Assembly (NCBI GenBank): GCA_026397725.1
Contig: JAPLUI010000493.1
Span: forward strand, 1 to 55,390
DNA: 55,390 nt
Direction: 5' to 3'
Origin: Verrucomicrobiota bacterium
Lineage (GTDB): Bacteria > Verrucomicrobiota > Verrucomicrobiia > Verrucomicrobiales > Akkermansiaceae
Under the pieces are notes generated by a model. The model saw nothing but the letters and a program-made list of their open reading frames with translations. It was not told the origin of the DNA and searched no databases. This document shows positions 13,426-21,132 of this stretch, in pieces (within the stretch, counting starts at the first letter, position 1; each line of letters opens with the position of its first letter). The position numbers and the translations under genes were made by a program.

Positions 13426-15216
13426 TCAAAACGTCCCCATCTTAAACAAGCGGCCGGAGTCTCCGCTGTCGTCGAGGGTGAGGATGATTTCGTCGGGTTG
13501 GGGGCAGAGGCGGGTGTTGTCTTCCTGGGTGGGAAGGTCTTCGCTGAGAGCGCTGAAGAGGTATTGGATGCCGTGGGTGGCGCAGATGTCGCGGATGACT
13601 TGGAGGAGGGCGAGTTTGAGTTTGTTTTGGAGGCGTTCGAGGCCACCGTCGTGATAGACGAAGTGGAAGAAGGGTTCTTTGGCGTAGCTGATGAGGACGG
13701 CGAGGTCGAAGGCAATGCAGAGCATCTGGCGGAACGAGGTGCCGCGGTCTTCTTCGGTGTGGAGGTCGGTATCGGCTTCGCTGAATTCGGCGTGGGGGTC
13801 GAGATTGCCTTCGCTATTCTGGTCGAGGTAGAGGAGGGCGGTGCGGTGCGTCACCTCCTTGATGATGCGGCTGAAAGTGCGTTGGATTTCCTGATAGCGA
13901 GGGCTGCTGTGATGGACCATCTGCTGGATGGCGGTAGTGAGATCCTCGACGCGGGATTTGGTCTGGCGGAGTTGGTCCTGGAGGGTGAGAAGGCTTTCGA
14001 GCTTGGCGGCCTTGGTCTCCATGAGGGCGAGGCTGGCCCGGTCCTGGTCGAGTTGGCGCTGGAGGTCTTTGAATTTTTGCAGGCTGTCGGTGCCACCGAG
14101 GACTTGGAGGATTTCCTGGCGGCGGTTGCCAAGGGTGGCGTTGGTTTGCTCGGCGGTGGCGATTTCGACGCGGAGGGCGGCGGCGCGGTCCCGGAGACTG
14201 GCCTGCCGTTCTGTTATGATGCGGCGGTTGAACTCAACGAGGTCATCATAGTCGCGGGCGAGTTGGTCCGGGAAGGTGAGTTGGGCTTCGCGGAAGACGC
14301 GCTGGACATCTTCGAGATCGAAGCGGATGTCGTCGTCCAGACCGCGCTCGACCTGGGCGAGGTCGTGGCGGGCGTTGTAGAGCAGGATGTTGATGGCGGC
14401 GATTTCGGTTTCGACGGATTCGGCGACTTCGCGGGCGAGGTTGATTTCCTGGCCATGAAAGTCGAAGGCATCGAGGGCGCGGAGTTTGGTGTCCACTTCA
14501 TCGCGTTTGACGGTGATGCTGGCGCGGAGTTTCTCAAAATCGTTGGGTTTTAGGGTGATTTCGGCCTGGAGTTCGGCGGAGTCGGCGCGGAGTCTTGCCA
14601 AGGCGGTATCCGCCTCGTACTTATCGGTGAGAATGGCATCGTCGAAGCCGAGGACTTTGGCGAGGTAGGGTTTCCACTCCTTGTGTCTGCCGTGGCCGAA
14701 CTTGGCGAGTTGGAAGACATTGCCGTAGTCGTTCTGGCCGCGGAGGAAGTAGCCGAGGCCTTTGCGATAGGACCAGGGTTTGATGGGAGTGAAGGCGAGC
14801 AGGCTGTCTAGCAGCACGACGGCATTGTCGAAGGTTTCGCGCCAGTGGTCCCATTCGGGATCAGGGAGTCCGGTGAAGTCCTGATGGGGATGGGGGTGGC
14901 GTTTGAAAGCGATTTTCGTAGGTTCGGCAGCGGAGCGGCGGATGGTGAGGTAGCCGCTGGTGGGGAGTTGGATTTCCAGGAAGAAGACGAAACCGGCAAA
15001 GAGGTCGGCGCGGCGTTTGAAAAGGTGGTCTTTGGTGACTCCCTTGAGCAGGCCGAAGTCGATAATGTCGATGAGCAGGGTTTTGCCGAGATTGTGACCG
15101 AGCTTGGCGTTGTCCTTGGGGTGGCGGATGTTGGCGAGGACGACATTGAGACCGTCGCGAAAGCGGATGGGCGGAAAAAGCGCGGGTTGGTCGGAGTAGA
15201 GGTGGCTGAGTTTCAT
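13426..15216 (-). CDS. ABC-3C system ATPase (DUF2326-type, SMC/RecN-like)
   Basis: 596 residues. The N-terminal half-domain has a Walker A GHNLGKT (40-46) after the LNVVLAN strand. A long coiled-coil region spans roughly 195-470 (ERQASLRDRAAALRVEIATA and similar heptads). The C-terminal half-domain follows, with FHFVYHDGG as the Walker B/D-loop region near 505-515. This layout and length match the DUF2326 ATPase of ABC three-component (ABC-3C) conflict systems. The family is thought to sense invading nucleic acid and license a linked effector. Its start overlaps the stop of the middle component by 4 bases. It appears complete. Confidence 0.8.
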   Translation of the reverse strand: MKLSHLYSDQPALFPPIRFRDGLNVVLANIRHPKDNAKLGHNLGKTLLIDIIDFGLLKGVTKDHLFKRRADLFAGFVFFLEIQLPTSGYLTIRRSAAEPTKIAFKRHPHPHQDFTGLPDPEWDHWRETFDNAVVLLDSLLAFTPIKPWSYRKGLGYFLRGQNDYGNVFQLAKFGHGRHKEWKPYLAKVLGFDDAILTDKYEADTALARLRADSAELQAEITLKPNDFEKLRASITVKRDEVDTKLRALDAFDFHGQEINLAREVAESVETEIAAINILLYNARHDLAQVERGLDDDIRFDLEDVQRVFREAQLTFPDQLARDYDDLVEFNRRIITERQASLRDRAAALRVEIATAEQTNATLGNRRQEILQVLGGTDSLQKFKDLQRQLDQDRASLALMETKAAKLESLLTLQDQLRQTKSRVEDLTTAIQQMVHHSSPRYQEIQRTFSRIIKEVTHRTALLYLDQNSEGNLDPHAEFSEADTDLHTEEDRGTSFRQMLCIAFDLAVLISYAKEPFFHFVYHDGGLERLQNKLKLALLQVIRDICATHGIQYLFSALSEDLPTQEDNTRLCPQPDEIILTLDDSGDSGRLFKMGTF

Positions 15217-15467
15217 GGCACGCTTACTTCCCGAGGCTGAAGGTATTCAAAGGAATCGGTCTGCGGATGGTAATCCACGCGGCCCATGAGGTAGAGAAAA
15301 TTGATAGTGGGGAGAAAGACGATTTCGGCGTCGTCGCCAAGATCGGCAAGGCTGGCCCGCAAGTCGGCAAATCGGCACACACGGTCGTGTTGCAGGCGGA
15401 CCAGCAGGCGGCTGGCGGCGCGGAGCACGCAGATGTTGAGGTTCAGGTGTTTGGCGGGGCGGATCAT
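15213..15467 (-). CDS. ABC-3C middle component, small alpha/beta protein
   Basis: 84 residues beginning MIRPAKHLNLNICVLRAASR. The KHLNL start, the RLLVRL helix and the terminal pattern EIVFLPTINFLYLMGRVDYH fit the small middle component (type 6-like) found between effector and ATPase in ABC-3C operons. ATG 15467 is chosen because it overlaps the effector stop in the usual ATGA form; a longer upstream extension would run over the effector gene. Its stop overlaps the ATPase start by 4 bases. In the known systems it is presumed to bridge the ATPase and the effector's C-terminal domain. Confidence 0.7.
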   Translation of the reverse strand: MIRPAKHLNLNICVLRAASRLLVRLQHDRVCRFADLRASLADLGDDAEIVFLPTINFLYLMGRVDYHPQTDSFEYLQPREVSVP

Positions 15468-16402
15468 GCTTTCTGTCCGATTTCGCAGTTCACATACATG
15501 TAGTGGATGATGATCTTGAGCAGACGGCGGCTGGGAGCGGATTGGATTTCCGGACAACGTTCGTGGATGAGGTTGTAAACGGTTTCAAGGGCATCATCGA
15601 AGGTGTCGAACCGCTCGCGATGCACGATGAGCTGGCCTTTCAATTCATCGGCGACGGCGTGGTATTGCTCCTTGAGGGTTTCATTGCGAGGGTTTTTGAG
15701 GAACTGCTCGACGGCGTGAAAGTGCGGCATCGAGTCTTCCCGGATGTAGGCATCATAGGAGGGCGTGAGTCCATTGATGGCGTTCTTCGCAGGTAGTCCG
15801 GGATAGTCGCGGAAGTCGTGTTCGCTATCAAACGCGGTAGGGAGGGCCTGGCGGTGGTTGTGCAGGGCAAGGATGACATCCCGCAGGTCTTCGGGAACGA
15901 ACATGATGGGCGAGCGGAGTTTATCGAGACTGGCGGCCTTCGCGATGTGGGGGTGCAGCAAGAGTTCGCGCTCGATGTCCTCCAGGCCGCGCAGCCAGAC
16001 GTGCTGGACGCCGGTTGCGGCCTTGATGCGGTCAGGGATGCGGTCCTCGGCACCTCCGGTTTTCCGGCGATTGGTGATGATCAAATAGTGGGTCAGGCGG
16101 CCTTCTTCGAACTGGCGTTTGATCTTGGGGATTTCCTTATCGACCAGGGTGATTTCAAACTCGTAGTCCGAGCAGGAGGCTACGGGAGAAGCGGTGTGCT
16201 TGGCTTGAACGATGAACTTCCCAGATGCCGGAACTGTAGGGCTGGGGAAATTGGTGGCGGTGCCTTCGAATTTGGCGTCTTTCCCCCCGTCCGGGCCAGA
16301 AGCGAAGGAGGTGATGCCGATGCCCATGAGTTCCCGACAGATCAGCACCATGAGCTGCTCGAACTCGGTGTCGCTGAGGTCATAAAGCGGGAAGCGGGTC
16401 AT
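15464..16402 (-). CDS. ABC-3C effector: restriction-endonuclease-like domain plus ABC-3C C-terminal domain
   Basis: 312 residues. The first 130 form a PD-(D/E)XK nuclease-like domain: GIGITSFASGPDGGKDAKF with Asp42, then KFIVQAKHT with the Gln66-x-Lys68 motif, typical of Mrr-type restriction enzymes. Residues about 160-312 contain the helical domain (NAINGLTPSYDAYI...AVEQFLKNPRNE...DALETVYNLI) that ends ABC-3C effectors. It is the first gene of the operon and overlaps the middle component by 4 bases. The predicted role is DNA cleavage when the ATPase senses an invader. No promoter was identified upstream. Confidence 0.75.
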   Translation of the reverse strand: MTRFPLYDLSDTEFEQLMVLICRELMGIGITSFASGPDGGKDAKFEGTATNFPSPTVPASGKFIVQAKHTASPVASCSDYEFEITLVDKEIPKIKRQFEEGRLTHYLIITNRRKTGGAEDRIPDRIKAATGVQHVWLRGLEDIERELLLHPHIAKAASLDKLRSPIMFVPEDLRDVILALHNHRQALPTAFDSEHDFRDYPGLPAKNAINGLTPSYDAYIREDSMPHFHAVEQFLKNPRNETLKEQYHAVADELKGQLIVHRERFDTFDDALETVYNLIHERCPEIQSAPSRRLLKIIIHYMYVNCEIGQKA

Positions 16403-16546
16403 GGGAGATGAAGCTGGCGAGAAGCACGCCGTCTGACTTGGTATCGGACGGGTGGCAGGCTTGATCTGCAGGGCGAAAGTAGCGGGAAAACCCCAAAACG
16501 GGAAGCGGATTCCGTGGGTGCCATATCAATTCCCTGAGGAATGGGG

Positions 16547-16592
16547 CAACTGGGCCGCCCCACCGGATACATTTGGGCGGTGGCCCCAATTG
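16547..16592. repeat. Imperfect hairpin in the intergenic region upstream of the ABC-3C operon
   Basis: The outer arms CAACTGGGCC and GGCCCCAATTG and the inner segments GCCC and GGGC form an imperfect stem around GGATACATT. There is no T-tract. It may be a REP-like element. The rest of 16403-16660 shows nothing else I can assign. Confidence 0.4.
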
Positions 16593-16662
16593 GGGAGCGC
16601 GTTCCATGATGTTCCGCATCTTGAGCCTCGGTGCATGATGCGAGCGGTGTGTCATACGGGTT

Positions 16663-17019
16663 CTATGCTTGCGGCCCAGTCCATCCAGCGGGTCGGGGCT
16701 TCCAATCGCCAACCGGACTTAGAGTTTTGGAACCTTCGGCTGGGCGAGTAACAAACTTTTCCGGGGAAATTTCTGCAAAGCCAATGGCGGCTTGTGCCTG
16801 ACCATGAAAGTGGATAATTTTTCGTTCGTAGCTTTCCTTGAGCGGGGCGTGAAAGTTGCTGCCGCCGAACTGTCCATTGTTCACCACAAGAAGCCCTTGA
16901 AAGAGGCTATAGTTGAGTGTAACCGCGATGTTGTCGTATGTGGGTATGTCTTTCCAGGCTGTTGCATGACCGGCCGGAAATCTCCCGATTTCCACCAGCC
17001 GGCACGCACGGTTGCTCAA
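16663..17019 (-). CDS. Hypothetical protein or fragment, nitrilase-tail-like
   Basis: A 118-residue frame divergent from pgk. The middle reads DNIAVTLNYSLFQGLLVVNN and then GQFGGSNFHAPLKESYERKI before IHFHGQAQAAIGFAEISPEKF. The N-N-x-x-F-G-G-S and H-x-H-G-x-x-Q-x-x-I-x-x-x-E-I pattern recalls C-terminal parts of some nitrilase-fold proteins, but I cannot name a family with confidence. The N-terminal 30 and last 25 residues look unlike conserved protein, so this is probably a gene fragment. The only support is the plausible residue pattern. Confidence 0.35.
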   Translation of the reverse strand: MSNRACRLVEIGRFPAGHATAWKDIPTYDNIAVTLNYSLFQGLLVVNNGQFGGSNFHAPLKESYERKIIHFHGQAQAAIGFAEISPEKFVTRPAEGSKTLSPVGDWKPRPAGWTGPQA

Positions 17020-17105
17020 ATTCGGCGCAAAAAGTGGCAGTTACGGCCAAGTCCCGCACGCATTGCTTGACAGCGGCCCGGCTCTCGGGCGGTAATTCTC
17101 TCCCC

Positions 17106-18311
17106 ATGGCCAAGCTATCCATCCGCGACCTCGACGTTTCCTCGAAGGAAGTTCTCATGCGTGTTGACTTCAATGTCCCGCTCAAAGACGGCGTCATCAC
17201 CGATGACACGCGCATTCAAGCCGCTATTCCCTCGATCCGCCACCTGCTTGCCGGCGGTGCGAAATTGGTGCTTTGCTCGCATCTGGGCCGTCCCGAAGGC
17301 GGGCCCGAAGCCAAATTCTCCCTGGCGCCCACCGCCGCCCACCTCGGCAAGCTCCTCGGCCAGGCGGTGGCGCTCGCCCCGGATTGCGTCGGCCCGCAAG
17401 CCGCCGCCCTGCGTGCCGCCCTCCAGCCCGGCGAAGTCCTCATCCTCGAAAACACCCGCTTCCACGCCGAGGAGGAAGCCAACGACCCCGCCTTCGCACA
17501 GCAACTCGCCGCCACCGCCGACATTTACGTCAACGACGCCTTCGGCACCGCCCACCGCGCCCACGCTTCCACCGAGGGGGTCACCCACCAGGTGAAACAA
17601 AGCGCCATGGGATTCCTCATGGAGCGCGAACTCAAATACCTCCAGCACGAACTGGCCGCCCCCGCCCGCCCCTTCATTGTCATCATGGGCGGCTCCAAGG
17701 TTTCCGACAAAATCCAGGTCATCATGAGCCTCATGGAAAAGGCCGATACCATCCTCATCGGTGGGGCCATGGCCTTCACCTTCCGCAAAGCCCAAGGCTA
17801 CGCCGTCGGCAACAGCAAAGTGGAAGCCGACAAACTCGACCTCGCCCTTGAAATTCTCGCCACAGCCAAGACCAAGGGCAAGACCTTCCTGCTCCCCGCG
17901 GATACCCGCGAAACCGAGCAATTCGAGGACGGCGCCGCCACCCGCTGCACCCCCCCTTACGAGCAAGGCGGCGGCGTCACCCCAGGCTGGATGGGCATCG
18001 ACATCGGCGACCTCGCCATCGCGGAATTCCGTGACATCATCCGCGACGCCAAGACCATCGTTTGGAACGGCCCCGTCGGCGTCTTCGAAATCGAAAACTT
18101 TGCCACCGGCACCCGCGCCGTGGCGGCAGCCATGGCGGCAGCCACCAACCGCGGGGCCACCAGCATCATCGGCGGCGGCGACTCCGTCACCGCCGTCAAC
18201 CAATACGGTCTCGACGACCAGATGACCTTCATCTCCACTGGCGGCGGGGCCTCCCTTGAACTTCTCGAAGGCAAGGTCCTGCCCGGCGTGGCCGCCCTCA
18301 GCGAAGCTTGA
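17106..18311 (+). CDS. pgk: Phosphoglycerate kinase
   Basis: 401 residues, the normal length. The enzyme transfers phosphate between 1,3-bisphosphoglycerate and ADP in glycolysis and gluconeogenesis. Signatures in order are VLMRVDFNVPLKDG, SHLGRPEG, LENTRFHAEEEAND, YVNDAFGTAHRAHAST, GGSKVSDKI, WNGPVGVFE and IIGGGDSVTAV near the nucleotide site, then STGGGASLELLEG. ATG 17106 is chosen because MAKLSIRDLDV starts the conserved N-terminus; the open frame extends 56 codons further without conserved sequence. tpiA follows after 44 bases, so the two are likely co-transcribed. Confidence 0.97.
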   Translation: MAKLSIRDLDVSSKEVLMRVDFNVPLKDGVITDDTRIQAAIPSIRHLLAGGAKLVLCSHLGRPEGGPEAKFSLAPTAAHLGKLLGQAVALAPDCVGPQAAALRAALQPGEVLILENTRFHAEEEANDPAFAQQLAATADIYVNDAFGTAHRAHASTEGVTHQVKQSAMGFLMERELKYLQHELAAPARPFIVIMGGSKVSDKIQVIMSLMEKADTILIGGAMAFTFRKAQGYAVGNSKVEADKLDLALEILATAKTKGKTFLLPADTRETEQFEDGAATRCTPPYEQGGGVTPGWMGIDIGDLAIAEFRDIIRDAKTIVWNGPVGVFEIENFATGTRAVAAAMAAATNRGATSIIGGGDSVTAVNQYGLDDQMTFISTGGGASLELLEGKVLPGVAALSEA

Positions 18312-18355
18312 TTCCTCTCGTCCGTCCCGATCCCTAACACCACCACCGCCCCCCC

Positions 18356-19153
18356 ATGAATCGCAAACCGATCTTCGCCGCCAACTGGAAAATGAACCTG
18401 GGAGCCTCCGCCACCGAGGATTTCCTCAGGAGCTTCCTCTCCAAAATCCAAGGCCAGTCGTTTCCCGCTGAAATCGTCATCGCCCCGCCCTTCGTCTCAC
18501 TCGCCAAACTGGCGGACATCCTCCACTCCCCCGGTGCCAGTAAGGAAGCGCAATCGATCCAGATCGCCGCCCAAAACTGCTCGGAACACGATGCCGGCGC
18601 CTATACCGGCGAAGTCAGCGTGCTCATGCTCCGCGAGTTCTTCGTGCATTACGTCATCATCGGCCACAGCGAACGCCGCGCCATCTACGGCGAAACCGAC
18701 GCCACCCTCAACGCCAAGCTCAAAAAAGCCCGCGAAGCCAATCTCAAACCCATCTTTTGCATCGGCGAAACCCTCGCCCAACGCGAAGCCGGACAGCTCG
18801 AAGCCGTCCTCCGCACCCAGCTCAGCGCAGGGCTCAAGGACGTCTCCGACAAAGACCTGGCTGAAATCGTCATTGCTTACGAACCGGTTTGGGCCATCGG
18901 CACTGGCGTGACCGCCACCTCACCGCAAGCCCAGGACGCCCACGTTTTCGTCCGCTCCGTAATTGCCGAACTTTACGGCCCGGACCCCGCCGCCAAACTC
19001 CGCATCCAATACGGCGGCAGCGTCAAACCCGGCAACGCTGCGGAACTCATGGCTTGCCCGGACATTGATGGCGCCCTCATCGGCGGGGCTTCATTGGAAC
19101 CGCAGAGTTTCCTTGAAATCATCCGCAACGGCAGCAGCTCCCAAACCTCCTGA
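18356..19153 (+). CDS. tpiA: Triosephosphate isomerase
   Basis: 265 residues, a TIM-barrel enzyme interconverting dihydroxyacetone phosphate and glyceraldehyde 3-phosphate. The catalytic residues are visible: Lys12 in NWKMN, His104 in IIGHSERR, and Glu176 in AYEPVWAIGTG (loop 6). The phosphate-binding end YGGSVKPGN and the ALIGGASL strand are also present. The protein is complete and ATG 18356 is the natural start. It follows pgk directly, a common glycolytic pairing, and the next gene starts 15 bases after its stop. Confidence 0.97.
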   Translation: MNRKPIFAANWKMNLGASATEDFLRSFLSKIQGQSFPAEIVIAPPFVSLAKLADILHSPGASKEAQSIQIAAQNCSEHDAGAYTGEVSVLMLREFFVHYVIIGHSERRAIYGETDATLNAKLKKAREANLKPIFCIGETLAQREAGQLEAVLRTQLSAGLKDVSDKDLAEIVIAYEPVWAIGTGVTATSPQAQDAHVFVRSVIAELYGPDPAAKLRIQYGGSVKPGNAAELMACPDIDGALIGGASLEPQSFLEIIRNGSSSQTS

Positions 19154-19168
19154 CCTGCGTCCGCCACG

Positions 19169-19855
19169 ATGACCCGTTTGCTCCGGCTCCTCGCCATCAC
19201 CCACCTCCTGCTTGGTTCCTGGAGTCAGGCGGCGGACCACGTCATCGTCACTGGCGGCCCCGCCTTGCGCCGCTGGGAAAACCTTCGCGTCAAGGATGAA
19301 CAACACGACCGCTGGTGGGCCAACTTCGTCCGCGCCTCCACCCTGCGCATGGCTGAAATCCATCAAGCCTACGGTGCTGAGGCCAAGCTCGTGTGGCTGG
19401 TCTATCAACCCGGCTACCAAACCCGCGGTCGCGAGGACCGGGTGCCCTACACCACCTGGATTTCCCGACTCGCCGCCAAGCACCACGCCACCCTCATCTG
19501 GATCACCAGCGGCGAGGGTCTCATCCATGCCATCAACTCCCGGCCCCGCCAATCCATCGAGACCTTCGACTTCTTCGGCCATTCCAACCGCTACGCCTTC
19601 ATGCTCGACTACGGCAATGAAGTCATGGCGGTTTCCACCGCGTGGTTGCACGAGCGCGACCTGCCCCGCATCAAAGCCTCTGTCTTTGCCCGCAACGCCT
19701 ACTGCAAGAGCTGGGGTTGTCACACCGCTGAAAGCATGAGCGCCGTCTGGAAACGCACCCTCGGCATCCCCCTCGAAGGCGCCAAGGGCCCCACCAACTA
19801 CAGCGTCGTCGGCCAAGGCAAACTCCCCTCCGTCTCCGGCACCTGGGAACGTTAG
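19169..19855 (+). CDS. Secreted protein with caspase-like His/Cys pattern, unknown
   Basis: 228 residues. Residues 1-21 are a signal peptide (LLRLLAITHLLLGSWSQAA). The mature part begins DHVIVTGGPALRRWENLRVK, a strand-turn typical of clan CD peptidase folds, and later has IETFDFFGHSN (His138) and ARNAYCKSWGCHTAESMS (Cys179, Cys184). A His at the end of one strand and a Cys at the end of the next is how caspase, gingipain and CHAT folds arrange their dyad, so a periplasmic or exported cysteine protease-like role is possible. No named family is recognised. It lies 15 bases after tpiA and may share its transcript. Confidence 0.6.
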   Translation: MTRLLRLLAITHLLLGSWSQAADHVIVTGGPALRRWENLRVKDEQHDRWWANFVRASTLRMAEIHQAYGAEAKLVWLVYQPGYQTRGREDRVPYTTWISRLAAKHHATLIWITSGEGLIHAINSRPRQSIETFDFFGHSNRYAFMLDYGNEVMAVSTAWLHERDLPRIKASVFARNAYCKSWGCHTAESMSAVWKRTLGIPLEGAKGPTNYSVVGQGKLPSVSGTWER

Positions 19856-19878
19856 AAACTGCCCAACACCCGTAATCC

Positions 19879-19988
19879 GTCCGACCCTGTCCGACCCTGT
19901 CCGACCCTGTCCGACCCTGTCCGACCCCGTCCGACCCTGTCCGACCCCGTCCGACCCTGTCCGACCCCGTCCGACCCCGTCCGACCCC
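19879..19988. repeat. Tandem 10-bp repeat (about 11 copies) ahead of bioB
   Basis: The unit CCGACCCTGT, alternating with CCGACCCCGT, is repeated about 10.8 times without gaps between the secreted-protein stop and the bioB start. A 10-bp period is one helical turn. There are no spacers, so it is not a CRISPR array. Copy number would be expected to vary between strains. Confidence 0.95.
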
Positions 19989-20010
19989 CTGATCACTGCC
20001 GCTCCCCCCG

Positions 20011-21048
20011 ATGACCCTAACAGAACTCCAGGCTCTTTACGACCTCCCCTTCTTCGCGCTTCTCAAGCGTGCCCATGCCGTGCATGAAGCGCAATTTCCG
20101 GACGGAAAAATCCAGCTCTGCACACTGCTTTCCATCAAGACCGGCGGCTGCTCCGAGGACTGCGCCTATTGCGCCCAATCCGCCCGCTACAACACCGAAC
20201 TCGAAAGCCAGGTGCTGCTCGAGCGCGAGGAAGTCATGCGGCATGCCCGCGCCGCCAAGGACTCCGGCTCCACCCGCTTCTGCATGGGGGCCGCCTGGCG
20301 CGGCGTCCGCGGCGGCACCGAGCGCTTCGAGCAAGTCCTCGCCATCGTTAGGGACGTGGCCTCCCTCAACATGGAAGTCTGCGTCACGCTGGGCGAACTC
20401 GGCCCCGCCGAAGCCCAACAACTCCGCGAGGCCGGCGTCACCGCCTACAATCACAACCTCGACACCTCCCCCGAGCATTACCCTAACATCGTCACCTCCC
20501 ACACCTACGAGGACCGCCTGCGCACCATTCGCAACGTGCAGGAGGCCGGTATCGCCGTCTGCTGCGGCGGCATCCTCGGCATCAGTGAGACCATCACCGA
20601 CCGGCTCCGGCTGCTGGAAGTCATCTCCAACTTCAACCCTGCTCCGGAAAGCGTGCCGATCAACTCGCTCATGCCCATGCCCGGCACCCCGCTCGCGGAA
20701 AACCCGCAAGTCGAGCCGCTGGACATCGTGCGCATGATCGCCTGCGCCCGCCTCGCCGTGCCCACCGCCAAGGTCCGCCTTTCCGCCGGCCGTACCCGCC
20801 TCTCCGACGAAGCCCAAACCCTTTGCTTCTACGCCGGTGCCAACTCGATTTTCTACGGCGAGAAACTGCTCACCACCGAAAACCCCGAGGCCGAATGCGA
20901 CCGCGCCCTCCTCGCCAAGCTCGGCCTCCAAACCCTCGATCCAGACCCCACCCTGGCCGCTCCGCAAGCCGACCCCGCCCGGCCCTTCCGCCCGCTCTGG
21001 CCTGAGCCCTCAGCCCACTCCAACGGTGCCACCGCCGCGTGCTGCTGA
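20011..21048 (+). CDS. bioB: Biotin synthase
   Basis: 345 residues. Radical-SAM enzyme that inserts sulfur into dethiobiotin. The [4Fe-4S]/SAM motif is CSEDCAYC (Cys47, Cys51, Cys54). Further family blocks are QLCTLLSIKTGGC, CMGAAWR, YNHNLDTSPEHYPNI, GGILGISE, PINSLMPMPGTPL and the C-terminal SAGRTRLSDEAQTLCFYAGA with ANSIFYGEKLLTT. ATG 20011 begins the conserved region and lies 22 bases after the 10-bp tandem array. The last 35 residues (Pro/Ala-rich, ending AACC) are longer and less conserved than in model enzymes. No other biotin genes are visible in the window. Confidence 0.96.
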   Translation: MTLTELQALYDLPFFALLKRAHAVHEAQFPDGKIQLCTLLSIKTGGCSEDCAYCAQSARYNTELESQVLLEREEVMRHARAAKDSGSTRFCMGAAWRGVRGGTERFEQVLAIVRDVASLNMEVCVTLGELGPAEAQQLREAGVTAYNHNLDTSPEHYPNIVTSHTYEDRLRTIRNVQEAGIAVCCGGILGISETITDRLRLLEVISNFNPAPESVPINSLMPMPGTPLAENPQVEPLDIVRMIACARLAVPTAKVRLSAGRTRLSDEAQTLCFYAGANSIFYGEKLLTTENPEAECDRALLAKLGLQTLDPDPTLAAPQADPARPFRPLWPEPSAHSNGATAACC

Positions 21049-21078
21049 GCCCGTAGCTGCCAGCCGCAGTCATTCCCA

Positions 21079-21097
21079 GGCGGTGCCGCGAACCGCC
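21079..21097. terminator. Candidate hairpin between convergent genes
   Basis: GGCGGT (21079-21084) and ACCGCC (21092-21097) form a perfect 6-bp stem with a 7-base loop between bioB and the convergent membrane-protein gene. There is no T-run on either side, so it could instead be a GC-rich repeat. Confidence 0.35.
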
Positions 21098-21132
21098 CGG
21101 GCCCGGAGCCGGAGCCAAGCGCAGCGGCCGCC

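Noticed and set aside
13057..14553. 498-codon plus-strand open frame opposite the ABC-3C ATPase
   Set aside because: It is Gly/Glu/Val-rich, lacks domains and lies opposite a protein with Walker motifs. Shadow frame.
19879..19988. Possible CRISPR array from regularly repeated sequence
   Set aside because: The unit is 10 bp, repeats have no spacers between them, and no cas gene is nearby. It is a simple tandem repeat.
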